From contig CAJNDS010000384.1 in NCBI GenBank assembly GCA_905221605.1, forward strand, positions 38,501 to 102,500: a DNA stretch of 64,000 nt. Direction: 5' to 3'. The position numbers were made by a program, and so were the translations under genes. Shown here in pieces: positions 47,815-59,146 of the stretch (position 1 is its first letter; each line of letters opens with the position of its first letter). Under the pieces are notes generated by a model that saw only the letters and a program-made list of their open reading frames with translations, made no database searches and was not told where the DNA came from. The DNA comes from Symbiodinium natans. Its lineage: Eukaryota > Sar > Dinophyceae > Suessiales > Symbiodiniaceae.

Positions 47815-50800
47815 TCACGAAATGGACAGCTGCTGCCTTTCATCTTTGCCCTGCAGGTCAGCGTGATTTGCAGAACCTGACAATACCATCTCAGGATACT
47901 GCTGTGGCTGCGGCACCCCGCTAGAAACAGAGCATGCAGAACTTGGGGCTTGAGATGAAGCCGGGACTGGACTCAGGAATGCCAGCCCTGACCTGCCCTG
48001 TGCTCCACACAAACATCATCCAACGTCTGCATCATGTTTCATAACTTCTTGCATCATTCCGAACAGCTCCCCGACTCAGGTACAAAGGAGAGGCTCCTGG
48101 ATCCGCCCTTCACGCTTGACGTCGATGCACTGGAACCAGGCAGTGACCATGTCACCATACTTTTGCAGCAGGGCGAGCTTGAAGGTGCCTTGGCAAAACT
48201 TCGCAAACATGCGGTCAACTGAGGGCATTGAGCCTGAAACTCGTTTAAAAAGAAGCCTTCGAGAAGTATTGCAGCTGAAACGTGCCACCTCTCCAACCTC
48301 CTTCCTGGTGCGTTCAAGGACTTGGCATGTGAGGTGCTGGACTGCTGGACTAGCCACGACAGTCATGACACGTCAGCCTCAAGATTCTTCGCCCTAAACC
48401 CTCCCAGGGGCACATGCATACATACCCGGAAAAATTTTGGGGCAGTTTTCTTCAGCAAAGCTTTGCCACGAAGCACCTCCGTTGGGAAATCTGAGTCGCT
48501 CTGTACAAGCAAGACAACTTGTTGGAGGAGCTCAGTGTCCCACCGATGTAGTGGCCCACATCTGCATCAATTTCCATCAAGGATACCTGCAGCAGCAATG
48601 GGATGTCAACTCAAACGAGCCGCAGCTGACGCGCCCTGTAGACTTCAAGTCTACACGAACATCTGCAAGCCACCTCCAAAAGTTTAAACTTAGGCGAGAA
48701 CCATCCCGGTCTTCTTCGCATCTAGTTCCGCCCACAGCCTCTGTGAAGACCAAGCTTTGAACGGTAGGGTGCAGGATGGTAAGAGCGAGAAGTCTGATAT
48801 CAACTTCGTTGCCAGGGATTGAGCATGCCAAGGAGAAGGTTTTTCGCATACTGGGAGTCTGTACATAAATATATGGTAAGTGTGTGTCACGCCGAAAGTC
48901 CGCGTAACAGAGCAGAGAATCGAAAGCTCAATTATCCTTTGAGTTCACCGGTGTTGTTGAATTCCCCACGCTGCGTCCAAGTCAGGTTGTCCATTGTCCA
49001 TTGCAACCTGCAACGCTAAACCCTAAACCCTACAAGCCCTAAACCCTAGAAGCCCCAGGCTGATGGATTGCCCGCGGAGACCTGGCGATTTTTGAAGGGG
49101 CAACCCACCAAAAAAACAAACTTTTTCCAGGTTCCCCTCATTTCTCCGAAAAAGCTGATTCTGGTTTTGTCTCGTAAACGATGGTTTTGCTCAAAAACCA
49201 ACTTTCCCTAGTAGAAAGTTGGTTTTGCCTCAAAGGGGCAACTTTTCCCTCGTAAAAAATGGTTTTAGCAAGAAAACCACCTTTTCAAGAGGGAACAAGT
49301 TGGTTTCGGCAAGAAAACCATCTTTTCACGAAGGCAAACAACAAAACAACTGTTTCCGGATCCACCTCATTCCTTGTTGAGCAAGTCTTTTTTGGTTTTT
49401 GGCTGTCAATTTTGCCGGTCTCGGTGTCGAAGGAGGAGTTCGTTGCATCGAGACACAGCTGATATGAACTTGAGGGTGAGGGCCTGGGACGAAAGCTAGT
49501 TAAGGTACCCCCACGGAAGGGTTTCTGTCAACAGGGCATCCACTACGCATCAGGACAAGGCTACGCCAAGGCATGAAGCCGTCACCTTTTTCCCGCGCGG
49601 TAGTGCGTTTCAATATCATGCCTACCAGCCAACGGCTTCAGGTCGGGCACCCAACATAGAACAAGTACGCAATGCGCGAGCATCATGAAAGTCTGTCCAA
49701 TCCAGCTTTGAGGGACGCCAGACTCACATCAACATCAGGGCTTCTGAGTCTTTTCTTAAGACTTGGAAAGGTTTTCGAGGGCCTGGGATCCACAGAAAAC
49801 GGCGTTCATTTGCACCCATATACGAAAGAAATGAACGCCAGCCCGTTTCCCCAAAACCTGTGGTCGCCGCTTGGAAACCGACCGGGTTTGCTGGGTTTCG
49901 TGGCGGAGCCTCCGGGGACCCTATATACCCTTCAGGTTGTAAGCTTCGCTTAAGTAAGATACTCCGCTAGCTCCTCGGGGGCTAGCTTTCGTGACATCGG
50001 TCGACAGGGCGACCGATATTTTTGGTGAGGTGAGTCCCAGTGCATCGCATCTGCGCGGTTTCCGGCGCCACTGCCGCTGCTCCTCTTAAAACAAAAACAG
50101 GCCAGAGCACAACTCTTCATCTACGGGCATCTCGACCGTATCGTCGCGAGCAACTTCCTAAACCCTGAGGGAGCCAACGCAGATCTTTCAGCGCAGCACA
50201 ACCACAGATCTTCAAGGGCCCAGACTTCTTGAAGTTGCCATGATACCCCATCGCCTCAGCACTGGCATTGCTGCCTGTTGGTCACACGTCAAACAGGACT
50301 GCAATCGGGAGAGACTCAGGAGGTCCCTCTGCATGAGTGCATGAATAGCCTTCCAATGCACCACCAACGCTGAGGCCATTCCTGAGGTGAGCACACGGCA
50401 GGCCTGGCAGAACTCCTGGAAAGACAAACGCCCACACCGGTCCTGCCAAACGAGAGAAGGTCCATGATGGTTTGCGATCTCGAGCTACACTCGCGCGCTC
50501 TCCTGCTCTCCCCCTCTCTTCCTCTCTAACTCTCTCCCTCATCTCCCCCTCTCCCCCCCTCCCCCTCTCCCTCGCTCACCCTGTCCTCATCTCCCCTCTC
50601 CTCTCTCCCTCTCTCTTTCTCTGCCAAACAAGCATCACCCCAACGCCTTATACTCTTCCAAAAACTCGGCCAACGTTTGCTACTCTTGCCGATACCGCTG
50701 TTCTTCTGATCATTCAGTTGTTAATCTTCACAGTCGCAATAGTGGTAGCTGTAAAAGAGTAGGAGTAGGAGTAGGGTATGAGAGGAAGAGGAGGAGGAGG

Positions 50801-51460
50801 AGAGCGCTCTCTGCCCCGGCTCAAGTGGTTTCTTTCCTGTGACACTTTTCTAGCGGCAGGTCCTGGTCAAGAGCCCTCCATCCGTTCAAGATGGTCCTCA
50901 GCAAGATTATCTGGTCAAGACGAAACACCAAAAGAATTTGAGATTGCTTGTGCAAGTACCCTTGAACTCAAGACCTCAGAAGCAGCTCTGTTGCATCAGA
51001 GGCCCCGACCATATGCCTAACCCTGGAGAAGTGGGAGGACTGTGTTGCAGGCTGAGGCACCCGAACTTCTTCTTGAGGTACGTCCGGAATCCTTCCTTCC
51101 CCTGGGGTGCGAAGCAAGGTATTTCCAGTACTCGGCTAGCAAATCTGCAACAGTCCGGGCACACTAACCCAGTCTAGAGCTGAATCTCAAGAATCCATGA
51201 AAGAATGATGACTCTTACGTCTCAAGAAACTTGCTTGGCATTGCTGACTCGACGTTTGGGCATGCTTTCATGGCATGTGCTTTGCGCGAGCACAGGGTCA
51301 CATGGACAGGACTGCCGTCAGCCCATGCTTGTCCTTGGCCCCCCAGAATTCGGCATCGTCATCCGCGCGGGTCTTCCGCACGAACTCACGCTGCACCAAA
51401 GACCTGGAGGCGGAAGCTGCGGACTCACATCCATTTGAGGAAGGACTGGGAGGAGTCCGA
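47815..51460 (-). CDS. EF-hand repeat protein gene (copy 3)
   Basis: Exons in transcription order: about 51305-51460 (VQREFVRKTRADDDAEFWGA), about 51020-51101 (GKEGFRTYLKKKFGCL), 50395 to about 50450 (CGRLSFQEFCQACR; donor GTGCTC), about 48690-48765 (LWAELDAKKTGMVL), about 48615-48665 (VDLKSTGRVSCGSF) and about 48090-48240 (FAKFCQGTFKLALLQKYGDM, AWFQCIDVKREGRIQE). GRLSFQEFC-x-A, LW-x-ELD..-TG and the F-x-x-KYG helix are the marks of the same dinoflagellate EF-hand module as the other two copies; the loops are degenerate. A C-terminal stretch at 47815 to about 47990 ends only some 17 bases before the ALG6 start and needs checking. The large intron between 50.39 and 48.77 kb holds a telomere-like tract, a tandem array and a stem-loop cluster. 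Confidence 0.6.
49015..49054. repeat. Interstitial telomere-like tract (CCCTAAA)n
   Basis: About five CCCTAAA units with insertions (CCCTACAAG, CCCTAGAAG). Confidence 0.9.
49162..49336. repeat. Tandem array of about 40-bp units starting TGGTTTT
   Basis: Five degenerate units begin at 49162, 49182, 49220, 49260 and 49301. The fuller units read TGGTTTTnGCAAGAAAACCA then CTTTTC and a purine tail, so each can fold on itself (TGGTTTT against AAAACCA). Related sequences flank the array (CTTTTTCCAGGTTCCCCTCA at about 49120 and CTGTTTCCGGATCCACCTCA at about 49350). Confidence 0.7.
49801..50017. other. Cluster of six stem-loops
   Basis: Perfect or near-perfect inverted repeats follow each other: 49801-49811/49829-49839 (11 bp), 49862-49866/49879-49883 (5 bp), 49904-49907/49911-49914 (4 bp), 49940-49944/49948-49952 (5 bp, triloop), 49966-49974/49978-49986 (9 bp with one wobble, triloop) and 49996-50003/50010-50017 (8 bp, 6-nt loop) followed by ATTTTTGG. 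No protein frame explains this. A plus frame of 93 codons (49672-49953) overlaps but has no known motif. Confidence 0.6.
50487..50625. repeat. CT-rich (CTCTCC)n sequence
   Basis: About 140 bases of almost pure pyrimidine on plus. A matching purine-rich GGAGTAGGA/GGAGGA run lies at 50755-50805. Confidence 0.85.
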
Positions 51461-51607
51461 ACGCTGGACCGGTTCATGCAGCCTGGACTTGAGCAAGCAA
51501 ACCTTAGAGTAGAAACTGTCCTGAAAAGTCTTGACCTACTCTGTCACACTACATGGGTTCGAGCACACTCTGGCTGCGTTTTTTGCTCGCGAGCGCCCCA
51601 GACATCC

Positions 51608-54600
51608 TCAGACGTCCTTGATCACAACGAAACGGTCCTCGGATGACCACGGCCTTGGCACGAGCTTGTCCTTCGGATTGATGATGTACTCGCCATCCTC
51701 GGACCAGCCAATCAGGACCTGTGCACCAAGAGAGATGTGTAAATTACAAGGAAGGGGCAGCACAAGGCTCATGTCAATGGGGTGCACGCGAGACCACAAA
51801 GTCATCGAGCTCCCCTCCGTTCCGATGCTGCCATCCCAGCCCTTTCCAACCCAATCCCCAGACCTTCCCAACCCTCCCATAGTGCAACCCCGGATGGATG
51901 ACCCCCCTCATGTTGTCTAATTCGCAGCTCCAGCACCTCATGTCGGATCTTTACTGCAAGGTCCTGGCAGTTCCTGGCCTGCTGCGCCGCACGTCCCACA
52001 ATTGCAGCTGCCTCGGCGAAGGTCAAAAAGGTTGGCACCGTCTCACCTTCGGCAAGGTAGTCTTCCAAGTTCATGATATCCAGCTGGTTTCCATCAGGCG
52101 AGAGAAGATCTTTGAGAACCCCGTAGTTCACGGAGCTGATGGCAACCATGGCAAGCGCCTTGGACACCAGAAGTGTGCTGTTGCACATGTTCTGGATTCC
52201 AATGGCAGACAGCTGCTCCTCAGCTGTTTGCGTGCAGATCTCTACTAGCGGCTGGAAATCCTTCTGTGCATCGCGCTGAGCCAACAGGGATTTCATCTGC
52301 AGAACCATGGCAACAGTCTGCTCATCAGCACGGTCTACTGACTCCGATGCATTTGCCAAGAGAATGACATAGTCGTAGGTCTCCAGGGGCAGATCTTTGA
52401 TCCGATACATCGACGTCATCGCATCATGTGGTGTGCTGTAAACCTGACGGATCTTGATATTCTCGAAGAAGTGCTCCTTCCTCTGCTGAGCAGATAGCAC
52501 AATCTCACGAGCCTCTTCCTCGCCGAGGGAACAGTAGAGGTCCACCTCTGATCCTGGCCCGGTCATCGAGTCCATTGCAGCTAAGACAGCGCAGCCACAG
52601 TTGCGAGCGTTCAGGTTGCAGAGAAGGGCCTTGACGGTTTCACCGTCATTGGCGTTGGCCTCGCTGAAGCTGGCCGGTTTGCGGTCAGCCGTCCATCGAG
52701 CGAAGTCAAGGTAGCAACCCTCAACAGGCTGGACAGCATCATCATCGTCGGCCAGAAGGATGATAGAATCGTCCTGCTGTATCTCCAAAGACTTCTCAGG
52801 GTTGACAAGGTACTCGCCCTCCCGCACCACACCCAAAGGGACGGTAACCGGAAACCAGAAGGGAAGCTCCAGGAAGGTCTTGCCCACCACACCCAACTCC
52901 TCCGCCCCAGCTACGTAGAACTCGTCGCCACTGAAGCCTGTCAGCTGGTTGAACACCGAGCACAGGCCCTGATCTTGCACAGCCTGCACCATCATGCGGC
53001 CAATGGTCTCACTTGTTAAGATCAAGGTCTTGTCCTTGTACAACTCCTGGAGCTGCGATGAGAATGGGCTTAGGTGACACGTCACAGACATTGAATGAGG
53101 ATACACTCAGCATGACAAGGAACATGACGGCGAGTGCATCACAAGTCGGACTCGCACTCATGTGCTCATGCGATTGAGCTCCTGCATGTACGTAAGGTTT
53201 GTGGTAATGCAGCAAGACATTGCCACATATCCATTGCTCGGCCAACCTGACTTTCCCTGAGCCTTTAATGTGAGCAGAATGCCCATTTGCGAAGCGTCCG
53301 ACTCATCTTGGGACAGGATGGGATTCCTGAGAGACCGCGGTGCCATGTGCTAGACTGCTACTGCCAGCTTACGCAAAGGTGCCTCTCCACATCTCTCCAC
53401 TAGATGAAGCCTTCTCAAACAAAGGCCAACTGCGTGGGACCATAACTTCTGCTGACTGCAAGATGAAAGTTTCTCTGGGATCACGATGCGCTTGGCACAG
53501 TCTGCACCAACCTCAGGGTGGCAAAGGCAGCGTTTCACGACGTCTGCTCCCAACCCGGACCTTTCCCAGTGCCACTTAGTGCTTAGACCGCCTGAGGCGG
53601 CTCACAATTCAGCCTGCCCCTGTGTTTTTGCCATATTCTGCCACCTTCCACAGATCTGCTTTGTCGCAGCACTTCCCGCAGCGAACGACAAGCTTGAGGT
53701 CCCCTAGGTCGGTATTCCAGGCTGCAATCTGGTCTTCGACTTCCTGAGAAGGTCACAACTGAATCGAAGACACAAGCGACTCAGTGCCCCTGAAGGGCAC
53801 ACCCATCAATCTGCATGTGTGGCCGGTTCTCCTGCTTCGGCTGGCTGGACAGGATCACCACTGTAGTGGGTTTGTCATCGGCCTCACAGATGGCGAACTC
53901 CTCGCCAGCTTGAGGGCTCTGGTTCGGTGGAATCGGTGGAAAGGGGTTCTGAGACTTCCGAGACAAGGGAAGGAAGGGAAGGGTCTGAGGGTCTCCTCAA
54001 GAAGCTGCTTCGTCTGCACGGAGTGTCCTGGAGCTCAGATCCACTTGAAGGGACTGCAAGATGTGCTTTTATATCCCACGTGGCCTTGCAAGCATTGCAA
54101 CCACATGCAACCCCCTTCCCAAAATCCGAACCTTCTTACCCTAAACCCTAAACCCTAACTAGCACTAACCCTAAACCCTAAACCCTAAACCCTGACTAAA
54201 GTCAGAGTGGCAAAACGGTGTCTCCCAACGCGGCCGGGCCACCCAGGAGGAGGAGGTGGCCGCCCTCGACCACCGGGTCTCGTCCCGACTTCGAGGCCTC
54301 GACCTCTTCCAGCGCTGAAAGAGACCCGAAAAGCAAGATGCCCGATAAGATGCCCCCCAAAGAAGTTCCCTAAAATGCCCTACAATACCCTCTACGATAC
54401 CCGACATGCCTTATGCCTTGAAAGGAACTGTGGGAAATCTTCCCTCCATCTACCCTACCGCCCAAACCGCCTGCCTGCTTGGCAAAGTAGTCCGAGATCG
54501 TGGTGAGAAGCACCGCCAGCAGAACCAGTCCGCCAAGCGTGGTGAGGATTCCCACCTCGGCGGATCAGCTCTTGTTGCATCTGTGGCGTCACGCACCTGA

Positions 54601-56064
54601 CACTTGCAGTACTGATGCAACTCCTGATGTCTCGCTTGGTGTCTCAGACTCAGCTGCAGCTCAGAAGCAAAGCCCATGATGGCAGGGGCTGTCGGGTCAA
54701 CTGAGGCAGCCGATGCCCAAACAAAGCCTAGGCTCGGCTTGGACACGTTCCTCTTTCAGAGGGTTCCAAACAGCCAATCAAAACTCGGAAGGTTCGGTAT
54801 GGTGCTTTTGTTTGCTACATGGTGTAAGGGGAAGGGGACCGGCACTTGCATGTCTACTTGCTGCTAGTCCCCGCGTTTTGGAATTGTGCTCGAGCTTGTA
54901 CAGTGCTCGAGCCTCTCGTGCCTTCAGCTCAAAAAGACTCCCTTCATTGCTCTTGGGCGCAACGGTTTCACGAAGGAAACCGATGAGCGGCTTTACTACT
55001 CCATGTGTTGTCATCTCAGTGGTGGTCCCACGTGGTCGCTTCACGTCAGTGTGCGGCTGTGATGTCTTGTGGTTCATGCTCCGTGAGGTGCACAAAGTCT
55101 CGCAAGACACTTTCCGATGGTTACGCTCGGAGGTGTTTGATGTGATGCAATGGCAAGAAGAAGTCTTTCAAGCAGGGAGCACATCCAAAGACCTGTGACT
55201 GGGGATGTTCCCAGGCAGAAGGCGTAGAGGAGGGCCCCCGCAGTCAGGAGAGACAGGATGCCGACAAGAAGGATGGTACCCATGGCCTGCCCGGAAAAAA
55301 GCTTCGAAAGCTTCGTGGAGACTTCGGGCATTGAAATGAGAGCACAACCATCTCTGCGTAGGCTTGTTGAAATCTGTTGAAAGCCACGTGACTGCAAGAC
55401 CCTGGGAGTCCATCCAGTAGTTGAAGCGATATGCCAAGTACATGCTGAAGGTTCGGCCTCAGCAAGCGGGAGATCACCATTTCCCATGCAGGCTCTCCCC
55501 CCCCAACCTTTTCCACGAAACCTTCCTCTTGGACTCTCCGACCCTGAAGCCCCAGACCTCGCCCCCCGCCGAACAACACGAACATCGAAGTTGGAAGAAG
55601 AGCTGAAACAAAAATGAAACAAAAATGAGAAACAAAACGCCTCTCACACGTGGGGAAAGACGGTATGCGACGAAGGCGCCTTCCAGCTTCTCGGCCAGGA
55701 AGTTCTCGTGCTCGCTGCAGAGTTTCGTCGGCACCCAGTACACCCAGAAGGCAATGCCGCAAGCGAGCACCGAGTATCCCAACACCTGGCGAAAGAGGCG
55801 CCAAAGGTCCTGAGCAGATGGGCCTGCAGCTGGAGGAGGTGCCGCCGGCGTCGGTTGGGACGCAACCACAGCGGCGTGGCTTTCCACCATGCCTTCGAAG
55901 GAGGCCGGGCCGCGAAGACGCGCATTCGTCACATTTGTGCCCGGCTTCAAGGCCCGCCCGGAACGAGTCTGCACAGCAGTGGCGTCGGCCCAGGCGACAA
56001 GTGTGAAGAGAAGCCACAACTTCTTTAACGAGAAACCGGCTCTTGGTGAGCCTGCACACTTCAT
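51608..56064 (-). CDS. CASTOR/POLLUX-type ion channel (DMI1-like)
   Basis: A tetrameric cation channel with cytosolic RCK domains; in plants the family sits in the nuclear envelope and drives calcium oscillations. My model starts at ATG 56064 with a signal-type N-terminus (LKKLWLLFTLVAWADA) and has exons 55646-56064, 55401-55444 (YRFNYWMDSQ), 55200-55321 (TILLVGILSLLTAGALLYAF), 54663-54752 (FVWASAASVDP, pore region), 54471-54555 (ILTTLGGLVLLAVLLTTISD), 54204-54314 (VVEGGHLLLLG), 53808-53908 (PTTVVILSSQPK), 53645-53743 (LKLVVRCGKCCDKADL), 53483-53511, 53182-53326 (LSQDESDASQMGILLTLK), 51955-53052 and 51608-51718 (VLIGWSEDGEYIINPKDK, WSSEDRFVVI). Together they give 818 codons including the stop, in one frame. 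The 1098-nt exon holds the CASTOR/POLLUX middle domain (GDEFYV.GAEELGVVGKTF) and the second RCK unit. Inferred donors are six GA, one GC and four GT. The selectivity-filter assignment is the weakest part. Confidence 0.92.
54138..54196. repeat. Interstitial telomere-like tract beside a CASTOR/POLLUX splice donor
   Basis: About seven CCCTAAA units on plus with one interruption (ACTAGCACTAA). On the gene strand the intron begins GACTTTAGTC at 54203, and the G-rich TTTAGGG units start about eight bases further in. Confidence 0.95.
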
Positions 56065-56075
56065 TGCGGGTGAAA

Positions 56076-56115
56076 CGCCCAAGGGCCGAAAGGCCCAAGG
56101 CCCGAAAAGCCCAAG
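56076..56115. repeat. Short tandem palindromic repeat upstream of the CASTOR/POLLUX start
   Basis: CCCAAGGGCCGAAAGGCCCA and CCAAGGCCCGAAAAGCCCAA follow one another, two to three copies of a 17-18-bp unit, each with a GGGCC..GGCCC core, within 50 bases before the ATG. It may be 5' untranslated sequence. Confidence 0.6.
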
Positions 56116-57091
56116 GCTTGATCCAAAAGGTACAAGAGTCACAGAGGCATGGCCAAGCTGCTAAATCCAACCCGCTTGCATGTCGGCCCCAGTTCAATGC
56201 CAAGACATCTATTGCCCTTCTGGCCTTTGTCTGCGCGACTGCAGGGACGAATGTTGTAGTTGCCGTGCAAAGAAGTTCCTTTCCTGCTTGCCGTGCACAA
56301 ATCGAAAGAAAGTCGCGGGACATGGCGGGACGCTCCGAAATACATGTGGGGGCTCGATCACATTGATGCATGCTTGCGAGCCTCCTCCTCTCGCCGGTTT
56401 GCCTCGGCGCTGAAACAGTCAGGTCTGAGATGCAGCTGAAGTGAGCAACGACCCAACCGCGCTTCTCAACAGACCCCGACGCCTGTCACTTGGCCTCGGA
56501 CAGCACCCGTTGCGGCGGGAAGCTGCGGGCAACTCGCCTTCGCACAAGGGTCGATCACCACCCACTGATGGAATTCCATCTTCGAAAGTCTCCAGGATGG
56601 GTCTTCACTGAGAGCAAATGAGTCTTCATACGTTGCCTGATCAGGTTTTTGATCCTGGGGACTCTGCATGCGCCCTGCACATTTCTACATGCTAGCGTGG
56701 CATCCAAGCCTCAGGTTACTGTGCACTTCTTAGCACCCGGACGCGCAGCGCATTGGGCGAGCTCTTGACGTCAGCAGCTGGCAGTTGTGGGCAGCTGCTT
56801 GCCTCAGAAAGGAAGGACAGTCCACAGCGTGCGATTGAGTGTAAAGATGTTGCAGGCTTCCATGTTTTGGCGCCCTCAACACGTACCCCTCCAGCTGTGG
56901 AGATCTGTGGCCCTTTAGGGCCGGCGGTTCTCTCGAAGTCCTTTTGTCACGTCAGTGCAAGGTCGAACCGCATGGTCACTCCGGCCAATTTTTTGCGAGC
57001 GTAGCTCTCAAGTTTGCACGATGTCCCATATGACTCATATGACTCATTATGTCTCAAACCGCAGGAGACCATGCAGTTTGAACATTTCGTC

Positions 57092-57376
57092 TTAAGGAGG
57101 TCTCAACGATGTCAGCCCCAGGCCTGCCCCAGCGGCGGTGCCAGGGGCGGACAGGTGGTCGCGGACTGACTTGGCACCCGCGAGCGCCTCAACGACAAGG
57201 AGGAGGGAACAAACATGAAACAGCCATATGCCATATGCAGATACTATGAGAACTCGAGGCTTCACATGCTTCACCCCCAGAAGCTCGACAAGATGAGCCG
57301 CTGGCACAACGCTAGGAAACTCCGGCGAGGCGGGCCGAGAAATCACTGGCAGGTGGGCGTCCTCGGCAAAGTGCAC
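57092..57376 (-). CDS. Candidate membrane exon
   Basis: The minus frame reads PSVVPAAHLVELLGVKHVKP, then a helix VLIVSAYGIWLFHVCSLLLV and VEALAGAKSVRDHLSAPGTA, ending at a stop at 57092. It may be the 3' end of the membrane-protein gene to its right. No family is recognised. Confidence 0.4.
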   Translation of the reverse strand: MHFAEDAHLPVISRPASPEFPSVVPAAHLVELLGVKHVKPRVLIVSAYGIWLFHVCSLLLVVEALAGAKSVRDHLSAPGTAAGAGLGLTSLRPP

Positions 57377-58170
57377 TAGACTGAGTTGAGCCGAATACTG
57401 TTCATGTCACTGCTACTTCTGAGCATCTTACGGCCATTGCTGGGCAAGCAAGCACGCCTCACACATCGTGTGTGCACACGTTCGTCTCAAACAATTCAGA
57501 GCTATGATGCACATGACACAACACACACAGAACTTGCAAAATTTCACCAGACTCCTTGCATGTTCACTAAGTACTCATCATGCCTTCTCAGCGGTTCATG
57601 AGAAAGGCTCACTGCACGGCCGCCTTGAAAGGACAAGACCCGGCTCAGGACGCTTCAGTGGTCACTTCAGTCTCTGATGTCTCTCTACGTCAGCTGCATT
57701 CAAAGTCACGTGCTGCGCCTTCCGCGAAAGCTCGTGGACTCACCACGCAGAGCTCGGCTATGGAAACCAAGCACCAAACAGCCGCAAAAATCTGAATCAT
57801 CCTCGAAGTTCCCGAAGAACCGTCGCTCTGTTGCATCGTCTGTCCAGGTGTGTTCCGGGAAGTCGACCCATAATGCTTGCTAAAGGTATGCACGTTATTG
57901 TGTCTTCAAGATTTTGGCTTTGCTTCGTCCAGCACGAGGCAATCTAGGAAACCGAGGAAACCTAGGAATCCTAGGTCCTAGACACTACAGGGTGACACGT
58001 CGAAGCTGAGAGCCGGCCCGGCGAATCCAATGAACTCCACAGGGCACCAAGCAGCTAAGAACTGATCCCTACAAGCCAGTGCTATCTAGTCGGCATTGCG
58101 AGGCGAAAAGCAGCGAGACTAGGAGTAGTTTGAGAATCTACCTCACGTCAGCTGAACAATCTGAACTGGC

Positions 58171-58476
58171 TCAGGACAGCTGAGGGCAGGGTGCAACCTT
58201 CTGATGAAACGCTGCCTGAGCTTGACTACGTAAGTTGCAAAGAAGATAAAGAAGACCGTGGCGGCTTTGTGTCAACGACACCAGTGCCCACAGCACTTCC
58301 AAAGGCCCCGACCCAAAACTCGTCTGGGCAAGATCGGAAATCGCCGACATCTTGGGCGTGGTCGCAGCCTCGACTGCTAGGAACGAATTGCGAATTTCCT
58401 GGGTTGCTCCATCGAAGAGTACTTCGAGATGAGATCCGGACCGAGGGCTCCGGTGGACGCATCGTTTGATGCGCAC
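58171..58476 (-). CDS. Candidate exon
   Basis: The frame reads EVLFDGATQEIRNSFLAVEA, then SFGSGPLEVLWALVSLTQSR and a leucine-rich tail to a GTAGTC donor near 58235. Protein-like, with no recognised family. Confidence 0.4.
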   Translation of the reverse strand: MRIKRCVHRSPRSGSHLEVLFDGATQEIRNSFLAVEAATTPKMSAISDLAQTSFGSGPLEVLWALVSLTQSRHGLLYLLCNLRSQAQAAFHQKVAPCPQLS

Positions 58477-58639
58477 CTTGCCTGCAAAAGCGATTCAGGA
58501 TGCCTTCGAACAAAGCACAAGGAGCCACAATGAGACACAATGAGGCATAATGAGCACTGCACAGCTGCGGAGAGCGGCGGTCCCCAGAAGGACCTTAACC
58601 AGGAAGGTTTCGGTCTGGACTTTGGCTGGATCTGGCTCA

Positions 58640-59022
58640 ACTTGTCGTCGCGACGTGAACAAGTTTCCAGAGCGCTTGCCCCCACAGACTTCAGAGCAAG
58701 CATTCACCCAGCATCGTCTTGGCCATGCTTTGGGGCCGCGGCGGCGCCGAGCAAAGGTCTCTGTGCGAGTCCGACGACCCCTGTGGCTGGGAGCTGAGGC
58801 GATCGAAAGCTTTGAACCGTTAGGGTTTGTAGAACTGTGTGATGGGGTGTGTGACGGCACGGCGGCCAATGGTAACCGTCTTGCAAAGCAAGTCCGACAC
58901 CGTGTTCGAAGGACCAGCAGCAGTGCCTCTGGAATGTCGTCTCGCAAGTTTGGTGGGCGCGAAAGGCAAAGCACCTCACGTTCTGTGTACTGAGTAAGCA
59001 TGCCCGACCACAGTTTAACCAT
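58640..59022 (-). CDS. Candidate exon
   Basis: The frame reads MVKLWSGMLTQYTEREVLCL, then LRDDIPEALLLVLRTRCRTC and later an Arg/Ser-rich segment. The first 50 codons look coding; the basic remainder may be intron. Confidence 0.35.
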
Positions 59023-59146
59023 TCAATGCGTTTTCAGTGCAGTTTATCTGATCTAATCTCCACGCATCGGGTTCCAGCTTATCCCAGCAACAACTGAGAT
59101 TCAATGGCTAATGACTGTGAATCTCCTGCCTTGAGACCATCTGAGA

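Noticed and set aside
49672-49953. 93-codon plus frame over the stem-loop cluster
   Set aside because: No motif, and the inverted repeats do not respect codon structure; kept only as a note under the stem-loop entry.
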